Assembly: GCF_900141985.1 (NCBI RefSeq)
Contig: NZ_FQZK01000002.1
Span: forward strand, 434,001 to 498,000
Reading direction: 5' to 3'
Source: Nocardiopsis flavescens
GTDB taxonomy: Bacteria > Actinomycetota > Actinomycetes > Streptosporangiales > Streptosporangiaceae
Length of the DNA: 64,000 bases
Part shown: positions 34,803 through 43,126 of the stretch, one piece after another
How the letters are laid out: each line of letters begins with the position of its first letter
Numbering within the stretch: the first letter of the stretch is position 1
Program-made: the position numbers and the translations under genes
The notes under the pieces: generated by a model
Told to the model about the DNA's origin: nothing
What the model saw: only the letters and a program-made list of their open reading frames with translations
Database searches by the model: none

Positions 34803-35285
34803 GTGCAGGCGAGGGAACGGGCCGTGGACGAGGCGTCGCGGCGGCCGGAGGCACCGCGGGTCTGGCGACCGCGGGCGGTGCGGATGGTCGCGTACGGGCT
34901 GGGGCTGCTGATCGTGGCCACGATGGTGGTCCTGGCGGCGCTGCTGCCGGGCGACTGGCGGTTCATGGACCGGGTCCTGCTGGTGGGCCTGGGCGCGGCG
35001 ATCGCCGCGGTCCTGCACCTGCTGGCCCGGCCCCGGCTGGTGGCGGGGCCGGATGGCGTGACGGTGGTCAACGGCATCCGCACCCACGTGCTGTCGTGGG
35101 CGGAGATCGTGGACGTGCGGATGCCCGAGGGCGAGCCGTGGCCGTCGGTGGACCTGTCCGACGGGACGACCCTGGCCGTGATGGGCATCCAGAGCGCCGA
35201 CGGCGACCGGGCTCGGGCCGCGCTGGAGGAGTTCCGCGAGCTGGTGCGCCGCCACGGCGAGGCGCCGGAGCCGGACCGGGGCTGA
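34803..35285 (+). CDS. PH-domain-like small membrane protein
   Basis: 160 residues. A basic N-terminus is followed by two membrane helices (about 28-48 and 58-74). A C-terminal bacterial PH-like beta sandwich follows, with GPDGVTVVNGIRTHVLSW, AEIVDVRMPEGEPWPSVDL and GTTLAVMGIQ. Proteins of this type are common next to ribH in actinomycetes; their role is unknown. GTG 34803 follows GGGAG by 6 bases. It ends the rib operon just before a strong hairpin. Confidence 0.75.
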   Translation: MQARERAVDEASRRPEAPRVWRPRAVRMVAYGLGLLIVATMVVLAALLPGDWRFMDRVLLVGLGAAIAAVLHLLARPRLVAGPDGVTVVNGIRTHVLSWAEIVDVRMPEGEPWPSVDLSDGTTLAVMGIQSADGDRARAALEEFRELVRRHGEAPEPDRG

Positions 35286-35330
35286 CCCCGCGGGCCCCGG
35301 ACCCCGCGCGGGCCTTGTGCGAACGTCTAA

Positions 35331-35367
35331 CGGGAGCCTCCGTTTCTTGAGGGAACGGAGGCTCCCG
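35331..35367 (+). terminator. Terminator-like hairpin after the rib operon
   Basis: A perfect 14-bp stem CGGGAGCCTCCGTT (35331-35344 with 35354-35367) with a 9-base loop, 45 bases after the last gene. No clear T-run. Confidence 0.65.
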
Positions 35368-35441
35368 CCGTGCCCGGCGGAGCGCATAGTTTGGTGGTGT
35401 GGGCCACAGGGTGTGGGAGCCGACCGGGAACGGGGTGCCGC

Positions 35442-36602
35442 GTGCGCGATATCCGAGAAGCCGTTGCGGGGCTGTACGCCTCGGGGGAGAGGTTCGCCGT
35501 CGCGACGGTGATCGACACCTTCAAGAGCGCTCCGCGCCCCGCGGGGGCGGCGATGGCGGTGAGCGCCTCGGGCGAGGTCTTCGGGAGCCTGTCGGGCGGC
35601 TGCGTCGAGGGCGCGGTCTACGAGGAGGCGCTGGAGGCGATCCGCACCGGCGTGCCGGTGCGCCGGACCTACGGGGTGGCCGATGAGGACGCCTTCAGCG
35701 TGGGCCTGACGTGCGGGGGGACCCTGCACGTGTTCGTGGAGCCGGTGGACCGCGACCGGTACCCGTCGCTGGGCCCGGTGCTGGGCGCGATCGAGGAGCA
35801 CCGGCCGGTGGCGGTGGCCACGGTGGTGTCGGACCCCCGCGGCGGGGGCCGGACCGGGATGCGCCGGACCGTGTGGCCCGGGCACGCCGAGGGCGACGTG
35901 GGGGGCGACCGGCTCACCGACGCCCTGGACGACGACGTGCGCGGCATGCTGGCGCAGGGCAGCACGGGCCTGCTGCGCTACGGCGCCGACGGGCAGCGCC
36001 GCGGCGACGAGCTGGAGGTGTTCGTGCAGGCGTTCGCGCCGCCGCCGCGGATGCTGGTGTTCGGCGCGATCGACTTCGCGGCGGCCGTCGCCCGGACGGG
36101 CGCGTTCCTGGGCTACCGGGTGACGGTGTGCGACGCCCGCCCGGTGTTCGCCACCGCCAAGCGGTTCCCCGCCGCCGAGGAGGTGGTGGTCAAGTGGCCG
36201 CACGTGTACCTGGACGAGGTGGCCGACCTCATCGACGAGCGCACGGCGGTCTGCGTGCTCACCCACGACCCCAAGTTCGACGTCCCGGTGCTGGCGGCGG
36301 CGCTGCGCACCCGGGCCGGGTACATCGGGGCGATGGGGTCGCGGCGCACCCACGACGACCGGATGGCCCGGCTGCGCGAGGCGGGTGTGTCCGAGGAGGA
36401 CCTGGCGCGGCTGCACTCGCCGATCGGCCTGGACCTGGGGGCGCGGACCCCGGAGGAGACGGCGGTCTCGATCGCCGCGGAGCTGGTGCGCGACCGGTGG
36501 GGCGGCAGCGGCCGGGCGCTGAGCGAGACCACCGGGCGGATCCACCGGGACGCTCCCGTGGAACCCTTTGTTCCGGCCGGATTCGGTCACGCCGACAGGT
36601 GA
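35442..36602 (+). CDS. XdhC/CoxI family molybdoenzyme maturation factor
   Basis: 386 residues. The N-terminal XdhC_CoxI domain shows FKSAPRPAGAAMAVSASGEV, GSLSGGCVEGAV (Cys about 55) and VGLTCGGTLHVFVEP. The C-terminal Rossmann domain has MLVFGAIDFAAAVARTGAFL, AVCVLTHDPKFDVP and YIGAMGSRRTH. XdhC sulfurates and inserts Mo-cofactor into xanthine-dehydrogenase-type enzymes. The next gene encodes a MocA-like transferase, but no molybdoenzyme subunits lie in the window. GTG 35442 is chosen because it starts at the family N-terminus. Confidence 0.9.
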   Translation: MRDIREAVAGLYASGERFAVATVIDTFKSAPRPAGAAMAVSASGEVFGSLSGGCVEGAVYEEALEAIRTGVPVRRTYGVADEDAFSVGLTCGGTLHVFVEPVDRDRYPSLGPVLGAIEEHRPVAVATVVSDPRGGGRTGMRRTVWPGHAEGDVGGDRLTDALDDDVRGMLAQGSTGLLRYGADGQRRGDELEVFVQAFAPPPRMLVFGAIDFAAAVARTGAFLGYRVTVCDARPVFATAKRFPAAEEVVVKWPHVYLDEVADLIDERTAVCVLTHDPKFDVPVLAAALRTRAGYIGAMGSRRTHDDRMARLREAGVSEEDLARLHSPIGLDLGARTPEETAVSIAAELVRDRWGGSGRALSETTGRIHRDAPVEPFVPAGFGHADR

Positions 36603-36727
36603 ACCGAAACCCGGGTGCGAGGGAAACCGCAGGTCGGGTCGGGGCACCGGGTACCGTCCGGAAAACTTCCGGGACGGGGTTCCGCGGCCGCCCGGTGCGC
36701 GGACCGCGCGCGTGGCATCATCGGCCC

Positions 36728-37327
36728 ATGGGAAGCCGTGACGGGGAACGCGGCCGGGTGGCGGGCATGCTGCTCGCGGCCGGGTCGGGGAGCAGGCTGG
36801 GACGGCCCAAGGCCCTGGTCGAGATCGGCGGCGAACGCCTGGTCGACCGCGGGGTGCGCACCCTGCGCGCCGGGGGCTGCGCCCCCGTCGTCGTGGTGCT
36901 GGGCGCCGCGGACACGGCGGTGCCCGACGCCTGGACCGTGCTCAACCCGGACTGGGCCTCGGGGATGGGCTCCTCGGTGCGGGCCGGGATCGACGCCCTG
37001 CCCGACGGCGTCGACGCGGTGCTGATCTCCCTGGCCGACCAGCCGCTGGTCACCCCCGAGGCGGTGGCGCGCCTGGTGGCCGCGCACGCCGAGGGCGCCC
37101 GCGCGGCGGTGGCCACCTACCGCGGCAACCAGCGCAACCCCGTGCTCATCGGCCGCGAGCACTGGTCGACGGTGCACGCCATGGCGGTGGACGACGTGGG
37201 GGCGCGCCCGTTCCTGCGCGCCTACTCCCACGTGGTCACCCCGGTGGCCTGCGACGGTGTCGCCAGCCCCGAGGACATCGACACCGAGGAGGACCTGCTG
37301 CGCCTGAGCGGCCTCATCGGCGGCTGA
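36728..37327 (+). CDS. MobA/MocA-like nucleotidyltransferase
   Basis: 199 residues. The N-terminal LLAAGSGSRLGRPKALVEIGG is the NTP-binding loop of MobA-like transferases, followed by LISLADQPLVTPEAV and ATYRGNQRNPVLIGREHW. MocA adds CMP to molybdopterin in xanthine-dehydrogenase-family enzymes, which fits the XdhC neighbour 125 bases upstream. The precise nucleotide (CTP or GTP) cannot be settled from sequence. Confidence 0.85.
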   Translation: MGSRDGERGRVAGMLLAAGSGSRLGRPKALVEIGGERLVDRGVRTLRAGGCAPVVVVLGAADTAVPDAWTVLNPDWASGMGSSVRAGIDALPDGVDAVLISLADQPLVTPEAVARLVAAHAEGARAAVATYRGNQRNPVLIGREHWSTVHAMAVDDVGARPFLRAYSHVVTPVACDGVASPEDIDTEEDLLRLSGLIGG

Positions 37328-37375
37328 GGGCCGCCCCGGCGCCGCCGCACGGGACGGCGCGGGGCACCCCGCGGG

Positions 37376-38296
37376 TCAGGCGGGGGCGGGGGCGGCGGTG
37401 ATGCCGAAGACGTGCCGGGTGGTCGCGCCGGGCTCCAGCACGATGAGGCCCTCGCCGTTGTTGAACGCGTCGGCCGGGCAGGTCATCGGCTCCACGGCCA
37501 GGTAGGCGCGGTGGTCGTCGCCGGTGAGGGTGTCGGAGCTGAACACCTGGAGGTAGGGGAAGCTCTCGTCGCACCACACCGACACCCGGTGGCGGGGCCC
37601 GTCCACGTGGGTCCAGGCCCGGCCCCGCGCGTCGCGCGGGCCGATGGTGAAGGCGGTGTCCAGGACGGTGTCGCCGAGCGCGCGGCCCGGCGGGCGCAGG
37701 TCCAGGTCGGTGCCCTCCACGGGGACGGTGCCGCCCACCGGCAGCAGCCGCTCGTCGACGGGCAGGCGCCGCGCCACCGGCGCGCTCACCGTCAGCGCCC
37801 CCCGCGCGGCCAGGTCCCGCACCGGCTCGCCCAGGTCCAGGTAGGGGTGGAAGCCCAGGCCGAACGGTGCCGGCTCCCCGCCGGTGGAGCGGACGGCGGT
37901 GGTGACGGTGAGGCCGTCCCCGTCGAGCCGGTAGGACAGGTCCAGCGCCAGGGGGAAGGGGTAGCCCGCCCCGGCGGGCAGGTCCAGGTGCAGCGCCGCC
38001 TCGTCCGCGCCGACCCGCACCGGCGTCCAGTGCCGGTCGTGGACCAGGCCGTGGATGGCCGACCGGGTGACGGGGTCGTTGACGCCGACCCGGTACTCCC
38101 GCCCCGCGAACCGGTAGCGGCCGTCGCCGATCCGGTTGGGCCAGGGGGCCAGCACCTGCCCCTGGAACGCGGTGGGCGCACCGGTGTAGGGCCACACCAG
38201 GTCGGCGCCCCGCCAGGTGAGCGCCTGGAGCGCCGCCCCCTCGGTAGCCACGCGCGCCCCGAAGTCGCCCGAGCGCAGTTCGATGGTCTCTCCCAC
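37376..38296 (-). CDS. Aldose 1-epimerase family protein
   Basis: 306 residues. The galactose-mutarotase beta-sandwich blocks are LAPWPNRIGDGRYRFAG, SAIHGLVHDRHW, FGLGFHPYLDLG (His) and LAVEPMTCPADAFNNGEG (catalytic Glu). It interconverts sugar anomers. The D-hexose-6-phosphate and aldose groups cannot be separated here. A -10-like TAGGAT (minus 38363-38358) lies 62 bases upstream. Convergent with the MocA-like gene. Confidence 0.88.
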   Translation of the reverse strand: MGETIELRSGDFGARVATEGAALQALTWRGADLVWPYTGAPTAFQGQVLAPWPNRIGDGRYRFAGREYRVGVNDPVTRSAIHGLVHDRHWTPVRVGADEAALHLDLPAGAGYPFPLALDLSYRLDGDGLTVTTAVRSTGGEPAPFGLGFHPYLDLGEPVRDLAARGALTVSAPVARRLPVDERLLPVGGTVPVEGTDLDLRPPGRALGDTVLDTAFTIGPRDARGRAWTHVDGPRHRVSVWCDESFPYLQVFSSDTLTGDDHRAYLAVEPMTCPADAFNNGEGLIVLEPGATTRHVFGITAAPAPA

Positions 38297-38417
38297 GTGC
38301 CGCCCTTCCCTCGTGCCCGGTCTCCCGCCACGGTCCGGCCGCTTGCCGAACCGGGAGATCCTAGCCGACCGGCCCCGCCCCGCGCAGGGCGGACGGGGCC
38401 GCGGCGCCGCGGCGGGC

Positions 38418-41099
38418 TCAGCCCAGCAGGCCGTCCAGCGGGATGAGCACCCCCGAGCCCAGGGCGAGCAGGCCGGTGGACAGCAGCACCGCCACCATGA
38501 GCACCGAGCCGACCGCGGCCATGCGGAACGCGGCCAGGCGGCGGCGGGCCCGGGAGGAGTCCTTCTTGCTCGCGGCGGTGCGCCCCATCGCGATGAGCGC
38601 GACCGACAGCAGCACCGGCAGCCACCAGGAGGCGCCGATGTCCCCGGGCAGCAGCCCGGTGAGGGCGCCGGTGACGTCGGCCAGCGACCCCAGCAGCGGT
38701 CCCCGGGAGGCCTCCAGCAGGCCGCTGTAGGAGTCGGCCACGAACGCGCTCTCGGGGTAGAAGCCGTCCTGCGGGCGCAGGGCCCGGCCCAGGCCGTCGA
38801 CCAGGCCCAGCAGCGCGGCGGGGTAGGCGAAGCGGCGGCACCTGCCCGCGGTCATCGCCTTCTGGATCTGGTTCATGGTCCGCTGGACGCGCCGGGAGGC
38901 GCGCTCCTGCTGCTTGCGAGTGGCCTGCGGGTCCTGCTCGGGGGTCCGCTGCGCGCCGCCCCACCGGTCCCAGCGGGGGCGGGCGGGGTCCTGCGGCGCG
39001 GTGCCGCCGGCCGCCGGGGTGTCGCCGGTGGCGGCCTCGCCGCGGCGGCGGCGGGCGTCGGCGACCCGGGTGCGGGTCTCGTCCCAGCGGGCCCGGGCCG
39101 ACCCGGTCAGCGCGGCCCACCGGTCCTGGCGGCGGACCCGGCCGTCGGCGCGCTCGCGGGCGGCGATGGACCCGCCGACGCGGACCGCCTCCGGGAGCAG
39201 GAGCACGGCGGCGAGCAGGGCGGCGCGCGGGGCGAGCGGGTCGCCGCCGCCGTCGCGCAGGCCGACGCGGCGCTGCTCGGTCCACCAGGGCGCGTGCGGG
39301 GCAGGGCTGCGCTGGGCCGGGTGCCAGGACTGGCGGCGCAGCAGGGCCCGGTGCCGTGAGGCGGCCTCGGGCACCAGGACCAGTTCGACGGCGCGCGCCC
39401 AGGTGGTGTCCGTCTCGTGCGCCGCGGGCCGGTCGGGCCGGTCCTGCCCGGGGCCGGTGACGCGGTCCAGGGTCTCGGCGACCCGGCCCATGATCAGGGG
39501 CACCTCGTGCTGGACGCGTTCGAGCAGGACGCAGCGGCCCGAGCCGTCGCTGCGGCAGCCCGGGTGGGGGCACCAGTGCTGTGCGGCCAGGCCCACCGCC
39601 CCGGACTCCAGGGCCTCGCGGACCACGGCGTGCCTGCTGGCCTCGCCGGTGGCCAGCTCCAGCAGCCCGTCGGCGCTGATCTCGTGGCCGCGGTAGCGCG
39701 GCGGCATGCCCGGCACGTAGCGGGCGGCCAGGGCGCTGATGGCGATGTGGGCGCGCTCGGGGTGGCCCTCCAGGCCGGTGAGGTAGGCGCGGTCGAAGGT
39801 GTGGTCCTTGACCTCGCGGTCCAGCCAGGTGCGCAGCTCCGACCAGTGGGTGCGCAGCCACAGGGCGCCGGTCTCGGAGCGGTCCAGCAGGTCGAAGGCC
39901 AGGCTGGGCGGGTCCTCGTGGGAGGCCCCGGCGAACACCAGGGGGCGCAGCCGCCGGGCGGTGCGCAAGGCGGGCCGCTCCCCGGCGAGCCACTGGGCGA
40001 CCTCGTCGTACCCCCAGCGGGCGCCGGGGGAGGGGGCGAGCAGGCCGCGCACCAGGAGCCGCCAGTGCTCGTCGGTGACGGCGGAGATGTCCACCTCGGT
40101 GTTGCGGGCGGTGAGCCAGTTGCCGCCGCGGTCGGGCCGGCGGCCGGCGACCAGCTCGTGCGCCATCACGCCCAGGGACCACCAGGCGGCCGGGGCCTCG
40201 CGGCGGCCCTCGACGACCTCGGGGGCCGCGTAGTCCTCGGTGATGGCCAGGCCGCCGTAGACGCGGCTCATGGTGGCGCGGACGGCGCCGCCGAAGTCGG
40301 TGAGCGCCAGGACCGGCGGGTCCAGGGAGCGGACCAGCAGGTTCTCGGGCTTGACGTCGGTGTGGTTGTGCTGGAGGTCGTCCTGCCAGTGGCGCAGGCA
40401 CTCGGCGACGGCGGAGACGACGGCGCGGGCGCGGGCGTCGTCCAGGGGCGCCTTGTCGATGACGGCGCGCAGGGAGCCGTGCTCGAAGTACTCCTGGGCC
40501 TCCCAGGCGAGGTCCTCCTCCCAAGCACTGGTGGCGTGGCCGTAGCCCTGGACGGCCGGGGTGTGCGGGGAGGCGGTGCCGCGGGCGCGCAGCCGGTCCA
40601 GGAGCTCGCGGTTGATGTCGTGGCCGGGCCGGTACACCTTCAGGGCCAGGCGGCGGCCGGGGGAGTCGGCGGGCTCGACGAGGTAGACGACGGCCTCGCC
40701 GCCCGCCCCGATCCGGTCCAGCACCTGGTAGCGGCGGCGCAGCTCGGCGGGGACGGCGTAGTCCAGGTCGCTGGCCGGGCCGACGACGACCCGGGAGGTG
40801 AGGCGGGCCAGCCAGTCCAGGAGGGGGCCCAGCAGGGTGCGCCACCAGGCGGTGCGCCCGTCGCCGCCGGGGGCGGCCGGGGCCGCCGTCGCGGCGGGCC
40901 GGTCGACCCGCGTGGGCGGGGCGGCCGCCGCGGGGCCCCGGACCCGGGTGGGCGGGGCCGCGTCGCGGCCGGAGCCCGGCCGCAGGACACGGGTGACCCA
41001 CCGGGTGGACCCCCGGGCGGGACCCTCCTGCGCGGTGGGAGCGGTGGGTTCGATCCGTTGCGTCGGCGCGTTGTCGTCACCGGTGTGGGGCGTGACCAT
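38418..41099 (-). CDS. Large membrane-anchored Ser/Thr protein kinase with PPTRV repeats
   Basis: 893 residues. The N-terminus is a low-complexity Ala/Pro segment with PTQRI (12-16) and two PPTRV copies (49-53, 61-65), which look like phospho-threonine/FHA-binding motifs. The kinase domain (about 122-390) has P-loop GAGGEAVVYLV, K154 in LALKVYR, catalytic loop HNHTDVKPENLL (HTD instead of HRD, Asp and Lys kept) and DFG at 268-270. A large helical region with cysteines (HWCPHPGCRS) follows, then three C-terminal membrane helices from about 820. It probably acts as a receptor-type kinase. A putative -10 (TAGTCT, minus 41171-41166) lies about 70 bases upstream. Confidence 0.85.
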   Translation of the reverse strand: MVTPHTGDDNAPTQRIEPTAPTAQEGPARGSTRWVTRVLRPGSGRDAAPPTRVRGPAAAAPPTRVDRPAATAAPAAPGGDGRTAWWRTLLGPLLDWLARLTSRVVVGPASDLDYAVPAELRRRYQVLDRIGAGGEAVVYLVEPADSPGRRLALKVYRPGHDINRELLDRLRARGTASPHTPAVQGYGHATSAWEEDLAWEAQEYFEHGSLRAVIDKAPLDDARARAVVSAVAECLRHWQDDLQHNHTDVKPENLLVRSLDPPVLALTDFGGAVRATMSRVYGGLAITEDYAAPEVVEGRREAPAAWWSLGVMAHELVAGRRPDRGGNWLTARNTEVDISAVTDEHWRLLVRGLLAPSPGARWGYDEVAQWLAGERPALRTARRLRPLVFAGASHEDPPSLAFDLLDRSETGALWLRTHWSELRTWLDREVKDHTFDRAYLTGLEGHPERAHIAISALAARYVPGMPPRYRGHEISADGLLELATGEASRHAVVREALESGAVGLAAQHWCPHPGCRSDGSGRCVLLERVQHEVPLIMGRVAETLDRVTGPGQDRPDRPAAHETDTTWARAVELVLVPEAASRHRALLRRQSWHPAQRSPAPHAPWWTEQRRVGLRDGGGDPLAPRAALLAAVLLLPEAVRVGGSIAARERADGRVRRQDRWAALTGSARARWDETRTRVADARRRRGEAATGDTPAAGGTAPQDPARPRWDRWGGAQRTPEQDPQATRKQQERASRRVQRTMNQIQKAMTAGRCRRFAYPAALLGLVDGLGRALRPQDGFYPESAFVADSYSGLLEASRGPLLGSLADVTGALTGLLPGDIGASWWLPVLLSVALIAMGRTAASKKDSSRARRRLAAFRMAAVGSVLMVAVLLSTGLLALGSGVLIPLDGLLG

Positions 41100-41165
41100 G
41101 GAGGTCGGTGCCGTCCTTCGGTCTCGTGGGTGTCGTGACGTCCGTGGGATCGGCGGACCGCTTCC

Positions 41166-41171
41166 AGACTA
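41166..41171 (-). promoter_or_regulatory. Putative kinase-gene -10
   Basis: TAGTCT on the minus strand, 67 bases before the kinase start. The gap up to DUF2470 also holds the inverted repeat GTCCTTACA/TGTAGGAC (41243-41262). Confidence 0.35.
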
Positions 41172-41305
41172 GACTCCCCGCGGCGGCCGGTGTGGACCGT
41201 GCGCCCGGTCGACCCCCGTCGACGGATGCGGCGCCTCTCCCCGTCCTTACACCCTGTAGGACTCCGGTCGCGGGCTCCGGGTTCCCGCGGGACGGGTGCG
41301 GGGGG

Positions 41306-41608
41306 TCAGTGGCCGCGCGGGGTGAGGCCCAGGGCGGTGCAGGACTCCCGGTACAGGCGCACGACCTCCCTGCGGATCTGGGCGCGCTCGGTGAGCGGCT
41401 CCGACCAGGGGATGCGCACGGAGCGCTCGGTGCCGCCGACGGTGACGGCGTACTCCCCGGCCTCGCCGTCCAGGCCGGTCATGCGGGCGCCGGTGGCGTC
41501 GGGGACGCCGCCCAGCCCGCGGCAGATGACCAGGGTGTCCTCGGGGTGGTCGCCGTTCATGTGGGCGGTGACGGCGGTGACGACCTCGGGGGAGAAGGGG
41601 CCGGCCAA
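41306..41608 (-). CDS. DUF2470 domain protein
   Basis: 100 residues. FSPEVVTAVTAHMNGDHPEDTLVI holds the conserved NxDH block of the DUF2470 domain, found alone or at the C-terminus of HugZ-like heme oxygenases. The rest (AGEYAVTVGGTERSVRIPW) forms the beta sheet. Stand-alone members are uncharacterised. It lies upstream of the kinase gene with a 206-base gap. Confidence 0.85.
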   Translation of the reverse strand: MAGPFSPEVVTAVTAHMNGDHPEDTLVICRGLGGVPDATGARMTGLDGEAGEYAVTVGGTERSVRIPWSEPLTERAQIRREVVRLYRESCTALGLTPRGH

Positions 41609-41707
41609 GGGGTCCTCCAGAAGGGTGCGGGTGCGCGCGGCGGGGCCGGTGCCCCGCCCCCGCCGACGATAGCCGAGCCCGCCCGCGGGTGATGACGGGG
41701 TGTCGTC

Positions 41708-41750
41708 AAAAAGGGCGCCCGCGGAACGCGATGCGTCCCGCGGGCGCCCT
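41708..41750 (-). terminator. Intrinsic terminator of the YceI gene
   Basis: On the minus strand a 13-bp GC stem (41750-41738 with 41724-41712) is followed by T5 (41712-41708), beyond the yceI stop codon at 41876. Confidence 0.8.
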
Positions 41751-41800
41751 GCCGGTCCGCCCCTCCCGCCCCGCCCCCGGGGGGCGGGGGGAGCGGACGC

Positions 41801-41846
41801 GGCGCCCCTCCCGGCCGGCCGGCGGGCCCGTCGGGAGGGGCGCCGG
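41801..41846. terminator. Second hairpin downstream of the YceI gene
   Basis: A 14-bp stem CGGCGCCCCTCCCG (41801-41814 with 41833-41846) with an 18-base loop lies 30 bases after the yceI stop codon. A third, GC-only palindrome (41770-41790) sits between this and the T-run terminator. Confidence 0.5.
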
Positions 41847-41875
41847 CCCCCGCGGCCGGGGGCGCGCCGTGCCGG

Positions 41876-42418
41876 TCAGGCCTGGCGGGTGAACTCGGCG
41901 TCGATGGTGATGCTGATCTTGTCGCCGACGACCACGCCGCCGCCGTCCATCGGCATCTCGATGTCGACGCCGAACTCCTTGCGGCTGATCGTGGTGGTGG
42001 CGGAGAACCCGGAGCGGTCCAGGCCGTAGGGGTCGACGGTGGAGCCGTTGAACTCCAGCTTCAGGTCGACGGGGTGGGTGTTGCCCTTGATGGTCAGGTC
42101 GCCCTTGAGGACGAAGTCCTCGCCGTCGGCGGCCAGGCCGGTCGAGCGGAAGGAGAACTCGGGGTTGTTCTCCACGTGGAAGAAGTCGGCCGAGCGGATG
42201 TGGTTGTCGCGGTCGGCGTTGTCGGTGTTGATCGAGGAGGCGTCGATCGTGGCCTCGACGGAGGACTGCGTGGCGTCCTCGGGCACGGTCAGGGTGGCGT
42301 CGAACTTGTCGAACCGGCCGCGGACCTTGCTCACCATCATGTGGCGGACGGAGAACCCGACGGTGCTGTGGGACGCGTCGATCTTCCAGGTGCCGGCCTT
42401 GAGTTCCTGCGCTGCCAT
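41876..42418 (-). CDS. YceI family lipocalin-like protein
   Basis: 180 residues. GTWKIDASHSTVGFSVRHMM at the N-terminus, GRFDKFDATLTV, RDNHIRSADFFHVE and FVLKGDLTIKGNTHPVDLKL are diagnostic. YceI proteins bind polyisoprenoids such as quinone-type chains. No signal peptide is present, so this copy is probably cytoplasmic. It diverges from a MarR gene, and an inverted CCAAGGAA pair lies between them. Confidence 0.93.
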   Translation of the reverse strand: MAAQELKAGTWKIDASHSTVGFSVRHMMVSKVRGRFDKFDATLTVPEDATQSSVEATIDASSINTDNADRDNHIRSADFFHVENNPEFSFRSTGLAADGEDFVLKGDLTIKGNTHPVDLKLEFNGSTVDPYGLDRSGFSATTTISRKEFGVDIEMPMDGGGVVVGDKISITIDAEFTRQA

Positions 42419-42476
42419 CTGCCTACATCTCCCTGTTGCGGGTCGGGGACCCGGGGACTCGGGCCCATCTATTTGC

Positions 42477-42516
42477 CAAGGAACAAAGTACCTTAGAAAT
42501 ATCTTCCTTGGAAGAA
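42477..42516. promoter_or_regulatory. Candidate MarR operator between yceI and marR
   Basis: CCAAGGAA (42477-42484) recurs inverted as TTCCTTGG (42505-42512). The second copy is embedded in TCTTCC-tt-GGAAGA (42503-42516), and both lie in an A/T-rich stretch. The position between divergent yceI and marR is typical for a MarR binding site. Confidence 0.55.
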
Positions 42517-42555
42517 GCTTAGATGTTCGCCGCCCCGTCCGCAACCGCCGCCGCC

Positions 42556-42561
42556 TAGGAT
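42556..42561 (+). promoter_or_regulatory. Leaderless -10 of marR
   Basis: TAGGAT, 7 bases before the marR ATG. Confidence 0.5.
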
Positions 42562-42568
42562 CGACCCC

Positions 42569-43078
42569 ATGGAGAACCCGGCATGGCTCGGCGCCGACGA
42601 ACAGCGGGTCTGGCGGGGCTTCCTGCGCGTCAACGCCTGGATCTACGACGAGCTCGAACACGACCTGCGCGAACGCGGCGGCCTCGGCCTCATCGAGTAC
42701 GGCATCCTCGTGCACCTGTCCGAGGCGCCCGGCCGGCGCATGCGCATGCGCGCCCTCGCCGACAGCGTCATCGTCTCCAAGAGCCGCCTCTCCCACCAGA
42801 TCGCCCGCCTGGAACGCGGCGGACTCGTCCGCAAGGAGGAGTGCACCGACGACCGGCGCGGACTGTGGGCCGTCCTCACCGACGAGGGCTCCCTCCTGCT
42901 CGACCGGGTCGCCCCCGGCCACGCCGCCCGCGTCCGCGCCCTCCTCTTCGACCGCCTGGGGCCCCGGCGCACCGCCGCCCTGGAGGACGTCCTCACCGCC
43001 CTGGAGGCGGACGGCGACGCCCCGGCGGCCGGCGGGCGACCGGCCGGTGGCGAACGCGCGGCGGCCGACGCCGACTGA
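42569..43078 (+). CDS. MarR-family transcriptional regulator
   Basis: 169 residues. The winged helix is clear: LIEYGILVHLSEAPGRRM, RMRALADSVIVSKSRLSHQI, ARLERGGLVRKEECTDDRRG and LWAVLTDEGSLLL. It forms a dimer whose ligand pocket lies between helices; the ligand is unknown. It diverges from yceI, with paired CCAAGGAA sites between. A TAGGAT -10 (42556-42561) ends 7 bases before the ATG, so the message is probably leaderless. Confidence 0.92.
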   Translation: MENPAWLGADEQRVWRGFLRVNAWIYDELEHDLRERGGLGLIEYGILVHLSEAPGRRMRMRALADSVIVSKSRLSHQIARLERGGLVRKEECTDDRRGLWAVLTDEGSLLLDRVAPGHAARVRALLFDRLGPRRTAALEDVLTALEADGDAPAAGGRPAGGERAAADAD

Positions 43079-43112
43079 GCACGGCCCGGACCCGCGCGGA
43101 CCCCTCCCCGGG

Positions 43113-43118
43113 TAGAGT
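43113..43118 (+). promoter_or_regulatory. Leaderless -10 of sseB-like gene
   Basis: TAGAGT, 8 bases before the GTG at 43127. Confidence 0.5.
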
Positions 43119-43126
43119 CGAGGGTC

